Of a DNA stretch of 64,000 nucleotides, positions 35,515-48,179 are shown piece by piece. Source of the DNA: Panagrolaimus kolymaensis. Lineage: Eukaryota; Nematoda; Chromadorea; Rhabditida; Panagrolaimidae. Position numbers and translations under genes: made by a program. Position 1 is the first letter of the stretch; each line of letters begins with the position of its first letter. The notes below the pieces were generated by a model. The model was not told the origin of the DNA. It worked only from the letters and a program-made list of their open reading frames with translations, and made no database searches. The stretch lies in contig JAJQJQ010000057.1 of assembly GCA_028622995.1 (NCBI GenBank), positions 1,302,001 through 1,366,000 of the forward strand, given 5' to 3'.

Positions 35515-37905
35515 TTAGAGTGAGCGTGCACTAAAAACAGAAAGCGGAATCAAATTAGTATTTTCTTTATCAGCTTCTTCAGTTTCTTGATTGATAATAA
35601 TTTCATAAGGAAGTGATCGAGCATTGGTAACAGAAACGGATTCCAATGTAATTCTAAAAAAAATAATATTAAAAAGTATCATAATAAATAATCATGTCTC
35701 ACTTTCGTCCTTTAGCCAATGGTCCACGAACACGAATAACAGGTGCTTTAACTTCAGAATAAAATTTTCCATCAATATAAACGGCATAACCACGAATTGT
35801 TGGCTGTACTGGAACGACGGTATCCCAAGATAAAGTATAATTTGAGGAGGTATTGTGTTCTTTTGTAACTTGAACATTCGAAGGCATAGGTAGAAACATT
35901 TGAAGTGCTTCCATAGTAGTTGAAGGCTGTTTTTGAGACGTTTCTAAGTTTGATACACGTTGTTGAAGATCCTAAAAAAATATTGCGAATGAAAAGAAAA
36001 TTAACAATAAACTTACTTGGATTTGATTGTCCATTGCTTTTAAACTTTTAGTAATTTCATCCCATGTTTCTTTGTTGGTTTCATAGCTGTACCGTTTCAA
36101 TTCATTCAGCTTTTCAAGAATTTGAGTGGAATCAAGAGTACGATCAAGCGTTTTTATACATGTGGTATCTTCTTCATCTCTTGCGGTTTCTTCTTGAATC
36201 GAAAATGGACGTAAGCTTGAATGTTGTTCATTCTCTGCTTTTGAAGCTTCAGATTCACTGATAACAGACTTGAATGGTGATTCTTTTACAATTTTTGTCC
36301 ATGAATTATTCATAAGTCGATGTAAAATTGGAGAATTTTCTGTTCCACTTGATGATTTTTCATCAAAAACTTCATCATCATCGCTTGATATTTTATAATC
36401 TTCAATGATAGGTGCTTTTGAAACTTCAAGCTTAGATATTTCATTGGATACAGCATCGTCTCTTTCATCTTCTTTTCTTTCAATAACAGGTAGTTGTATT
36501 TTCATATTAACAGATTCACTTTCAGTCAAAGTGACAGTACCATGTGATGTTACGCTATCATCACTACTATCACTGAGGTATTTAGAAAGAGGTTTCATTT
36601 GTTTGAAATCAAATTTAGGTTTTTTAAAAGACATGGACGAATCAAATGTAGAGCTTCTTGTTGGAGATGGCGAAATTATACGAACATTTCTATCTGCCGA
36701 TCGAACACTTCGTCGAGGAGTACATTGAATAGATATTTCATTTTCGGATTTATTATGCATATACTCTTCCTTAATCTAAAAATTATGTAAGGATAAAAAA
36801 TACAGGCAAAAGAACAAAACAAACAGCCAATAGCTTCGGATTAGATGGAGTTAAATTTCCAAGTGGATCAGAATTAAGCGGACATTCTTTTTCCAAAAAT
36901 TTAACCAATTCTTCATGTTTATTAACGTCAGGAGAGAAGGCAGGAATTTTTTTATGAGTATGTAAAAATTCAGCTAAAAAAAGTTAAAAATTAATTCATC
37001 AAATTAAGGAACTTACCAACAAGTCGTTCATCAACATTTATATCTTGTTCATCAATAGTCATCAAAGAAAGAAGTCTTGATACCAAAAATGGACGATGAT
37101 TGAAGAGGTTGTAAGGATGCATAACACATGGATTACCTTCAAAGGATAAACTACTCAAGTTAAACAAGCATTTGAGATAATTCACTTCATTCAAATCAGA
37201 AATATTATTGTGACTGATTTCTAAGATTTCAAGTGTAGAAGGTAAATAATGAGGAGCATGTTTGAGAGATAAAACTTCATTGTCACTAATTTTCAAAGTC
37301 GTCAAATTTGGTAGACGTTTTAAGTTTGGAAAATCGGTTAAATCATTTCCAGAAAGATCGAGCATCGTAAGTTGAGTAAGTTCGTTTATTGAAGGAAAGA
37401 CCTAAAACCATATAAATTTTATTATTATCATTAAAAAAGAAAAACGGTAACAAACCTGAAGAAAATTATTGCTTAAATTTAAAACTTTCAACTTTGTAAA
37501 AAGTGAGAGGTAGTGTTCGGTATTAGCAATTTGATTCTCAGACAAATCAAGCACTTCGAGAACATTCTTTAAAGGTGAGAGAGATATCAATCTTCTAATT
37601 TGATTCTTTGAAGCTCTCACAACATGACAGCGAGGAAGAAGTTTGAGAAAATCCAAAGCAGTAAACTTGTTAGATGAAGCGTCGAGTGAAATCACTTGAT
37701 GAGCAAAAGTTCGAAATTGCCGTTCAGAAATTCGTGATAAGTCCTTATTCGAAATATCTAGTAATCCATTTGAATCAGGCGTAACATTAAGAACTGGATC
37801 AGACCTGAAAAAAAAAAACCATAAAATTATTATCCACGAATAAAAAACATACATAGATGATTGAGATTCATTCATTTCTTCCGTTGGAGTCGAAGCATTT
37901 GACAT
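35515..37905 (-). CDS. cep97: CEP97-like leucine-rich-repeat centriolar protein
   Basis: Exons on the minus strand 37905-37853, 37804-37456, 37401-37017, 36973-36825, 36775-36017, 35971-35703, 35653-35515; 700 residues. About eight LRRs (residues about 45-235: VISLDASSNKF, EVLDLSENQIA, TMLDLSGNDLT, EILEISHNNIS) are followed by a cap with NPCVM...RPFLVS...ID and HEELVKFLEKECPLNS. That cap matches my memory of human CEP97 (NPCVM, RPYIVSW, QLVQYLATVCPLTS). Then come a long Ser/Asp/Glu-rich region, a predicted coiled coil (TLDSTQILEKLNELKRY), and a C-terminal fibronectin-III-like fold (NYTLSWDTVV, IRGYAVYIDGK) that human CEP97 does not have in my recollection. Known role: CEP97 with CP110 caps centrioles and restrains ciliogenesis. 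The CEP97 assignment is inference from the LRR cap. Confidence 0.72.
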
Positions 37906-39110
<1,205 letters not shown>

Positions 39111-39396
39111 AAGAAAAATAATGCAAGAAAGAACGGTTTCAACTTCTTCAAAAGAGACTTTAACTTTTTAATTATAAAGCGCGTTTTTGTTTAGTCACTT
39201 TTCCAAGTCACCTTTTTTTCTTTTTGTGTTATTGGTCTATGTGACGGTGTTTTTATCTACGGATCTCGTATTATTACACTGTTAAATAATTTTTTTTAAA
39301 TTATTTTTTCGCATGATACTTGAGACAAGGCAAAGTGTTAACTACATAATCAACTGTACAAAACAAACAAAATATAATACTTAAGTAATATTCTTT

Positions 39397-42300
39397 TTAG
39401 AATTTTGAAATTGAATCAGTTGGAGGTTCCACTTCATACGTTACCTCTTCTTCTTGCATGATGTCATCTCGTCGTAGTATTGAAGTAGGAGCATAAGCAC
39501 TTGTTGCTCGTGATCTTGGTGGTTCTTCAAGCAATGGATCAACAAATCTGGCATGTTCGCCTGTTTTTGGATGTCCATTGGGTACTGTGAGGGTTCCATC
39601 GTCCATGCTAGTCATGGTTGCTGTTCGTGACCTGGTTGATTCATACCATGCTGTCACTTCGTGAGCAAATTCTTCAAATTGTGCAACATCTTTTTGTGCC
39701 ATTGCTTGAGCCGCTCGAACAAGATTTGATTGATCAAGGGTTTCACGAATTTCTTTTTTAACAATTAATGGAACGAGAACTGATTTTTGGAATTTTTCAT
39801 ATAAGTTTCGAATCCAATGATGACCCCGTTTTCCAAGGATTGTTTCAATGTTAATCATTGTATTGTCAATGAGCTAAATGTGATGGAGTGTTGGCAATAT
39901 AAAAGAATCTTAAATTTAAGTAACTTACATTTTCATAAACTTTTTCAATCATTTTTTGTTCGTGAACAACTTTACGCTCGACATCAAGGAAATTTGCAAT
40001 TGGTTTAAGCGACATTCCCTAAAATTAATCAATTCAAAATTATCCATTTTGATATTCTATAAACATACTTGTAAAAATACAGTAAAGTAAATGACAACAA
40101 TGCACGCGGTAACAAACATATTTTTCGCAGGTAAATCATCTGGCAAAGCTACAGCTAAACCATAAGCAATAGCACCTCGAAGGCCACCAAAAGCGATGAT
40201 AAACATATCGACTTTTGTGAATCGCTTCAATCTGCCTTTATTGAGGAACCAACAAAGTACCACGACACCGAATGCTCGATAAATGAGACAAAAAATTACG
40301 GTTAAAACGATGACTAAAAAAAATATTTGTTATGGCAAGACAAAATGCATAAATAGACAAACAGCTTGTATCCCAATGATGTTCGGCGGATACAGTAGAA
40401 AGGCCCAAGAAAATGAAAATGACGGTTTCAGCAACTAATGCTAAGACTTTGGTGAAATAATGAATGGATTTGAATGCATCTTTAGGTAAATTTTGCCTAA
40501 TGAATGGTCTCATCGCTGCTCCGCAAAATACGATGGCCATAATGGATGAAAGTCCCAAAAGTTCACAAAGCAAATATGAGCTAAATGGAACTAAAAATAC
40601 AAAAACGGGATTTAAAATAGGAACATTTTCCGTATATTTTGTAACAAAGCCACAGATATAAGCAAATAAAATCCCAATTCCGATTCCACCAAAAGCAATA
40701 ACGAAGAAAGAAATTACACCAAAATAATAATCTTGAGCTATCAAATTTTCCGTTCCAATTTGTGTATATGTTAAGAACATTTTATAAAGCACGACTGCGA
40801 TACCTTAAACATGAGATTTTAGTTATTTAATAAAATAAAAAAGCAAAAACAAACCATCGTTAAGTAAAGATTCACCAAAAACTGAAATAAATAATAATTC
40901 ATTAACTTCCATTTCTTCAAAAATAACAATAACTGCAACGGGATCAACATCAGCAATGAGGGAACCAAAAAGAAGAAGTTGAATGAAATTTACTTCGACG
41001 GTGAAAAGACCGGTCAAACTGATAGCCCATAATGATACTCCTGGAACCATGGATTTGTTTACGATTTTATGTGCATAAATTACCACTATTGCATGGGTTA
41101 TAAGAATTCAATCAAATATGTTTCAATTTTTATATGAAGCTTATTATAATTAAAAGTTTCATAGTCATGAAAGATTGTAAACATGTTATAAAAGTATCAA
41201 AATTCACGTAAAAGCTATGCTATTTTTTTATCAAAAAATTTCATTTTTCCGATTCTTTTTAAAATATGGCTTTTATATTAAACGTGTTGATAACAATCCA
41301 AAGCTGGAAAAATGGCTTAATCTTTATATGTTTTGTAGCTAACTTTTTTAAGCGCTTTACAGAAGCAAGTACGCCTTATCATACACCAAAAAAAACTGAA
41401 ACACAAAGATTAAAGCCAATAGCAAGAACGAAAAGCTGTAAATTAATTTCGTGCAAAAAGGAAAGCTTTTATCAGTTTTTCCTCCTTCCATAGAAATCCG
41501 CAATGCTTACAATTTTTGCCATACAATATTGCATCAGAAGCAACAAAATGAATTAACCAAGTTTTTAGTTTTAACCTTTTAAATAATTTTCTTTCACTCT
41601 CACTCTTTCTCTCTTCTGTAATTTTTTTTAAGAAGCTTAGAAGGAGTTTATTTTTGATAAAATAATAAAATTAAAGCCGCTTTAAAAAATGAAGGAAAAT
41701 AAGCTTTGAATGAGTAAAAACAAAAACAAACCAATAGCAGCAATATTCCAGGAAGTTCCAATCAAAGCAAAAGCAAGGCATGAACCAAAATTATCGAAGA
41801 ATGCTCGAGCAGGCATATTATATCCTGCATCAAAAACCAATGGAGGAAGAAGATAATAAAAGAATACTTCAGAACCAAGATAGAATTCTGATCTATCAAC
41901 ATTTGAAACATTAAGAATTATTCCAATTGCAAGTCCAACAAGAATCAATAATGATGAATCAGGAAACATTTCCGATACTTTTGGATATATATGAAATACT
42001 GAAAATTTCAGGTGGGATTCAAATTATTTGGTGGAAGTGTGAGATTTCGTGTCAAAAATTTTATTAAAATAAGAAAAGTTAGTGCCCAAATTAATTTATT
42101 TTTAAGCTTTTTTATTATTTCTTATTTTAAAAACTTGTTTTATCAAAAGCAAAAAGTTTTTGTAAACGATTTTTGGTATTCTCATGCTGGAATTTAACTT
42201 TTATAAACTAAAAACAAGGTAAAAACAGCTCAGATTTGGAGAATCTTTGTTTTCAAAAATAACAAATTAAAGTTATTTAAATATTTTTAGCTTGAGATCC

Positions 42301-42657
42301 ATGACTTTGTACTTATTTTTCCTACAGCTTTAAAAACCAACAGTTATTTTATTTTTAATCCCAAAATCTTTTATGTTTGGAAACATTCGTGATTTTCCCA
42401 TAATCTTTAATAGTAAAAAAAAACTTACTAATTTTAGCAATGCATGCAACAAGAATCCATATTGCAACAGTTATGGGAACTTTAGCTTCTTCCCAATTCC
42501 ATGATATAATTTCATATCTTGTGGGCTTTTCCTCTTCAGCAGCTAAACAAGGTTGAAAAAAGAAAAATTGTATTATAACTAAACAAAGAACAATCCAACA
42601 TTTTTTTTGTAATTTATGTTGAAAGCCATTTCCCAAAAGTTTTAATATAGCTTTCAT
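39397..42657 (-). CDS. Sodium/hydrogen exchanger, NHX/NHE family
   Basis: Exons on the minus strand 42657-42429, 41998-41732, 41085-40855, 40803-40363, 40313-40069, 40018-39929, 39873-39397; 659 residues. A signal-like hydrophobic N-terminus is followed by [15 protein letters not shown] and about 12 membrane segments. NHE hallmarks are [26 protein letters not shown] (transport Asp pair), [10 protein letters not shown] (acidic site) and [14 protein letters not shown]. The cytoplasmic tail is about 160 residues with [14 protein letters not shown]. Known role: electroneutral Na+/H+ exchange across plasma or gut membranes, controlling pH and, in worms, the defecation rhythm. Which NHX paralogue is unclear. 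Intron 2 is 646 nt and intron 1 is 430 nt; the others are 44-55 nt. Confidence 0.94.
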
Positions 42658-43059
42658 TGTGTCACCGCTATATTGAGTAAATTTCTGCGGGACACAATGT
42701 TTTTTCTTTTTCTTCTATAATTGGACAACGCTTCTTTCCTTTCTTATTTTTTCTTGTTAACTTTCGTTCTTTACTGCTACTACTGATTGATAAGAAGGCC
42801 TCAATATCGTCGTCCATAGCTTTGATTAAAATCGATTATGATTGGTTCCGGAAGACTCGAAATGAAAATGACTCGGTCTTTCTTAATAAAAAAAAGAAGC
42901 TTTGAATGCTTCGTGAATAAATTCGATCTAGAAAGACTTGGTGAAAATTAATTTTTTGTTGAGGTTAAAGTTTAAAATCGCTTTGCAATTTTGGTCTTAA
43001 TGCTTATTGTGCCATGGCTTGCTTTTCATCTTTATAAACATGTTTGTATTCAAAAAAAT

Positions 43060-43260
43060 TGTTATGTTTTTCCATGATTTTTTGCTTTTAAGAAAGTTGC
43101 ACGTGTAATCCATCCATCAGGCATATCGTTGTTGTAGTTGTAATAATCACAGGTAGCGTCTTCTTGATCATATTTAACTGATAAAAATTTCAAGTTTTGA
43201 AGATAAAGAATTTGGCGACAATTTAAATGAAAGATGGTTGGATTTTCATCTTTTAATGAT
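43060..43260 (-). other. Coding-like minus-strand stretch of unknown identity
   Basis: About 62 open codons on the minus strand (region containing KYDQEDATCDYYNYNND and MPDGWITRATFLKAKN) ending in TAA near 43070. A TAAAAG site at the upstream side could be an acceptor, but no upstream exon or start was found. It might be an exon of an unseen gene or a fragment. Confidence 0.3.
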
Positions 43261-43590
43261 GTTTAATTCATCTGATTTTAGAAATGTGATAACAGCACAA
43301 CATTTTTATGGAAACCGCACCGCCATTAATCAGTTAAACAAGATGTTATATTATACGGGGGAATTTTAATAGCTTTTTGTTCTCTTTTTTTCGTTGTTCG
43401 AAACAAAGGAAGAAAAAATAAAGAAGCTTGAATGTTGTCATCCATTATATTTTTTAAAGGTCAAAATTTTACGAGAAAAAAAGCTTTCGGAACAGATGAA
43501 ATGAAAGAAAGAAAAAAAGCAGGTCAAATGATGCTACAACAAAGCCATCAAATTTTTTTTATAATAGCATTAAACTTCAATAATCAAGAT

Positions 43591-43957
43591 CAGTGTTGGT
43601 TCGCCGCCACCGCCATCCGCTCGTCGGCGGCGGCGGCGGCGGCGGCGGTGGCGGCGAACTTTCAGCTTCAAATGGCGGCGCCGCCAAAATTAATTAAATT
43701 TTTCCAAAAAAACAAAAATAATAATAGAAAAATCAAAAACTCAACCATTAAAGAAGCTAAAATTTAAAGTTATTCTTTTTCTCCTTTTTAAAATTTCCTT
43801 TTATTATTGCTTTACTTTAGTTAAATTTATGTTAAAAACGCCTTTCATTTATATAGAAAAAAAAATTTTCTATTTTGGCGGCGTGGCGGTAATATTGGCG
43901 GCGGTGGCGGCGGCGACGCAGACGTCGGCGCCGCCAGAAATTGGACCTCGCCGCCGT

Positions 43958-44011
<54 letters not shown>

Positions 44012-44035
44012 TGAAATGCAAATGAGACAACACTG
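43591..44035. mobile_element. hAT-like MITE with CGG-triplet tracts
   Basis: Starts CAGTGTTG and ends CAACACTG, an 8-bp terminal inverted repeat, and is flanked on both sides by an exact ATCAAGAT (43583-43590 and 44036-44043). CAGTG ends and 8-bp target duplications are hAT hallmarks. Internal sequence is GC-rich GGC/GCC on both sides of an A/T-rich middle, partly palindromic (GGCGGCGCCGCC), with a pure CGG run at 43958-44010. No transposase is encoded. Confidence 0.82.
43958..44010 (+). repeat. CGG triplet microsatellite
   Basis: About 17 uninterrupted CGG units inside the MITE; a shorter related tract lies at about 43624-43656. Very unusual base composition for this A/T-rich window. Confidence 0.95.
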
Positions 44036-45103
44036 ATCAAGATTATTCAATTTACGTCTTCGATACTTATCATAAAAGCACAACAAAAAAAATGGTCGCA
44101 ATTTTTTCAATGAAAAAAACTTTAATCTTTGCATCCGCGTTCATAAGTCGAAAAAATTTACAACTTTCTTGAAGAGCTAATAAAATTGCAACAAAGTAGA
44201 GATTGAAAACGCTTTTTGTTTTACATTAAGTTATAATGATGAATTGGAAATTATGGAAAAAACAAATAAGAAAAATAAGTCCATTCCCCTTTAATTTTTT
44301 TTGTTAAGTCGATGACATTCGTTTTCTAGACTTTTCCATAAATTTTAAGATAGTTTTAAGATAATTTTAACAACGTTGACAACTTTATTATCTTTTTTAA
44401 ATTAATGTCATTGATTAACAGGAATTTAAAAACATGTCAAAAAAATTAAGCATATTATTGCTTTTCATTTAAAAATTCTTTCCTGGTTATATAAAAAATA
44501 TTTTGTTCAAATAAAACTATGTTTAATTTTATTTTAGTCTTTTTTTGTCTAATTTTAGTTCACTTTTTTTATATTTTCCAGTTTTCGTTTCTAATAACGG
44601 AAAGAATAGTCGCTTTTGCTAGTCTCAACAAAAAATAAACTTGCATAATTTTTTTTTCAAGCTCCCAAGCTTTTTTTGGAACATTTGTCGCTTTTTTGTT
44701 TGTAAAAAAAACATCTAAACAAAAAAAGGCAAAAAAGAAAAAGAACATTTTCCCATCGGTTTTCTTTTCTTTTTTTTTTATTTTCTTTCGCAACATCATC
44801 GAAACAACCTCTGAAACAATATCTGACATATAGCAATAAAAAAAGTGTGTTAAAGCATAAACATTAAAAAAACTGGCGCTGTTGGCAACCCTTTTCCCGA
44901 TGTGGGAGAATGAATAATGATGAGAACAACAGCTGTTACACAAGAAAAAAGAAGGAATGGGATGATGATCGGGAAGAAAAAGAAGCAATTTGATCTTCTG
45001 TTTATTGTTTCGTTTTTTTAGTGCCAAAATTCGGTTGGGGCACACTTTTTTTTGTTATTATCTTTTTGCGTTTGTTTAAAAAAAGGCTGAAAGAAAAAAA
45101 AAC

Positions 45104-46659
45104 ATGTTAAAATTAAAAGTTTTTATAAAAACTTTAATTTTTATACTATTTTTTATTTTGATTGTAAGAGGTAGTAGTGGTGATGCGGAGAAAGTGCAAC
45201 GAAGAGGTAAGTAAGGGTCTTACGAAAAGATGAGGGATGAGTAAAAAAATTTCATCATCTTCACAAAATAATGGGTCATTCATATTTTTTTTAGATTGCC
45301 CTCGTGGTTGGGTTAGATATGATCGAACTAAATCTTGCTTTCTCGTTCATGATGCTAGACTTAAATGGAGTGATGCCGAGCGACAATGTCAACGACATGG
45401 TGGTCATCTTGCATCCGTAATTGATGAATATGAAAATATTTTCCTTTTTGATCTTGCCAAAAAAGCTAATCTCACCGTTCCTACAGTATGGCTAGGAAAA
45501 GTAATTAAACTTGCTAAAAATGGAGCATATGAATGGAATGATGGATCCATGGGACGTTATGGTGCTGGTTTTCGAGGTGGTAGGACCGTTATGACCCTTC
45601 CAAATGGGATTTAATTTTTTTGGTGGTGGGGATCAAAAAAATATTTAAATTTTTAATAAACCCAAACATGAATAAAATTGTAAAGTTTTTTCGAAGAACG
45701 TAATTGTAATTTTAGAACCTCCCTCAGGCAATAATATTTGTCTTACAATGTGGGTCGATTATGAAAAACCTGATGGAAGTTGGAATGAATGGGATTGCGC
45801 CTATATTGCCGGATATGCATCCATTTGTAAAAAAGCTTTTCGACGTGGAAATGGTCCTCAAGCAGTTGTAACTGCAAATGGTATGTCCCTTTTTCACTTT
45901 CATTGTTATTATGAGGTCATGAGCGCAAATATTTGCATTTTGGAGAAAGAAAAAAACTGCTGTTGATCAAAAATCATTTCAAGGGGATGCTGTTCCTCCA
46001 CTTGAAAAAGGGATATTTCCCGCGCAATGTTGAGATGACGATGATGACCTTGAATGTTTTGCTTCGTAATGGAGCCATTCGACGATATAGCCGATGCTTC
46101 TTTTAATCCTTATTTGTTAATAAGCAAAAAACGGATAATGATGAGAGATACATTATCCCCACTTGAGATGTGGTTTTTTTCGTACTTTGCATTGTCAATA
46201 AATTATTGAAATGCGTAGAACCATAAAAACGCGCTTAAAAACAAAAAAGTTTCTATCAAAAACAAGTTTAAAGTTTGGTATTTAAAAGCCATTTTTTCTC
46301 ACAGAAAAAAGTTTCAAAAACAAATTAATCTTTGTCAAAAAATAAAGACGATGAGGTCATTAAAATTTTTTTACACCTGCTCTGTTTTAAAGCCATACTC
46401 CGTTTAAATTTTCCGAGATTTTTTAGGTCACCAATCAGCTGAAACACGAAGCGGCACAGATAAAACTCTTTCTGGTACTATAGCCTCAGTTGGATCCGAT
46501 TCGCCTCTTCCACCTCAACATGCATCCAAGCGATGTTGTGTTTCATGCCCACAAAAATGTGGAACTAATGAACGTTGTATTCCTGATGATTTGAATTGTT
46601 TGGTTAAAGCTTGTAACAATACTGCTCCTGGCTGGTGTCTACCCGTCCCAATTCGTTAA
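45104..46659 (+). CDS. Secreted C-type lectin-domain protein
   Basis: Exons 45104-45206, 45295-45579, 45716-45880, 46427-46659; 261 residues. Signal peptide (MLKLKVFIKTLIFILFFILI), then a C-type lectin domain from DCPRGWVRYD to CKKAF: the first Cys pair, WSDAERQCQRHGGHLASV, VWLGK, then NNICLTMWVDY, WNEWDCAYIAGYASICKK. The calcium-binding EPN is not present; EPPSGNN sits at the loop, so sugar binding by the classical site is doubtful. The C-terminus is a Cys-rich tail (KRCCVSCPQKCGTNERC, NTAPGWCLPVP). Nematode CLEC proteins act in extracellular defence or matrix binding. Intron 3 is 546 nt. Confidence 0.88.
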
Positions 46660-48179
46660 AGAATGAACACTCGCTCATCCATTTCAAATCTTCTTCTGCT
46701 CATTTTTTTAAATCGTAAAAATGGATAAAGTACAATCATTAGGCTCACATACACACATATATATTCCTATATCCTTCCCTAAACAAATATTTGTATCATT
46801 CCCTAAATTTTTATTATTATTATTATTCATCATTGGTCTCATTTATATATGTTTATCAAAAAAAAATCTATTAAACCCGAGTGTTATCCCTTCATCAGCC
46901 TTTAGCCCCATCATACGTGGGCATGGTGGTGTGTCCAGGTTTTTTTGCTAGCGGTACCCCTAATTTTCCAAAGAGTCTCCCCTCTGTGATACTTTTTGGC
47001 TAGCAAAAAAAAAAGCGGTACCCTCTAGATTCTGAATTTTTTTTCCTTGGTATCCCCTGTGGATTTTTTTCATTTTCTAGAAAAGCTCTGCGGTACCCCG
47101 GTACCCCAGGGTGTGTCAAAACACACCCTAACACACCCTGTGCCCATGTATGAGCCCCATTGGCTTCAATAATTAAAGCACGGTTAGCAGCTTTTTATAA
47201 TTCCCTTCTTTTTTATTTTACAGTATTATTGTTTGTTTTTTGCTTTATATATATTACAAAAAGTGAATCATTACGTTCTAAATATGTTTAAAAATAAAAA
47301 TAAATGGATTAAATTTCAGAGCATTTATTTCAAATGTTTATAAAAAAATTGAACTTTCATAGAAACAAAAAAAAGTTAAAAGCTGATTAGTTTTGTTTAT
47401 ACTTTTTTTTTTCATATTTTTTTGGCAGAATAAAGCATAGTTTTGGAATTGTTTATAAAACTTCCAAATTTTTAATCACGAAAAAAGTAACAAAAAAATT
47501 GCACAGAAAAAATCTTCTCGAAATGATGGCGGTAGCAATCAAAAAAAAAATAGCAAATTTTTCGCGTCCACTTTTTACAATTCAAGATTTTCTTCAATAA
47601 ATGCAAACTTATGTTAGTTTGAAAATTTAGATTGCCAGGTGTTTTTTTTAAATTACTAATTCGTTTAGAAAAAAATTAATATCATAGCTAAAAACTACAG
47701 TATTTTATGTCATACACTTTCTTAATAAATAATTCCACATTTTAGTCATTTGACATTTTTAGCAGACATTTTTTCATTACTAAATATATAAAATAAAACT
47801 TTTACCTTCAAAAAGGTATATGTACTTCCTTATAATAATCCTAATTTAATTTTATATTTATGTCATAAAATATTTGTTGGAAAACAAATAATTATTTTTA
47901 AAATTAAAAACAATAATAACCAAATAAAATTATTAAATAGTTTCATGGAAAAAACGCCCTCAAAATAAAAAAGTTGAAAGACATCTGTCATTTTATTCTT
48001 GTTTGTCTCAGCGGCGTAAGTATGTATTCATTTTACTCCATTAAAAAAATACAGTTTGTTACACGCCTTTTTCTTTTTTTTCAATATTTTTTAAATACAT
48101 AATTATAAGCTGCTACTTGTTAATGGGCGTTTGAGAATAAAAAACACTTTTCTTGTTGTTTTAATTAAATTTTTATTAA
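46660..48179. other. Intergenic region with a MITE, upstream of the 7TM gene
   Basis: A/T-rich; contains the 241-bp element at 46912-47152. No other supported feature. Confidence 0.5.
46912..47152. mobile_element. Short inverted-repeat element with 8-bp target duplication
   Basis: Begins CATACGTGGGCA and ends TGCCCATGTATG (one mismatch), flanked by exact AGCCCCAT at 46904-46911 and 47153-47160. Inside, GCGGTACCC/GGTACCCC is repeated several times and GGGTGTGT/ACACACCC forms a local hairpin. The 8-bp duplication and CA...TG ends fit hAT-like MITEs, though P-type elements also make 8-bp duplications. Non-coding. Confidence 0.8.

Larger units (their letters stand above)
42658..45103. other. Divergent intergenic region between NHX and C-type lectin genes
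   Basis: About 2.4 kb. It holds a hAT-like MITE with CGG tracts (43591-44035) and a coding-like minus-strand stretch at 43060-43260. The remainder is A/T-rich with long T and A runs and shows no supported gene. Confidence 0.55.

Noticed and set aside
43832..44134. Poly-Pro, poly-Ala and poly-Arg open frames on both strands
   Set aside because: They are translations of the CGG triplet run inside the MITE.
44569..45045. 158-codon minus-strand open frame
   Set aside because: Made of A/T homopolymer translations (poly-Lys, poly-Phe) without domain pattern or splice context.
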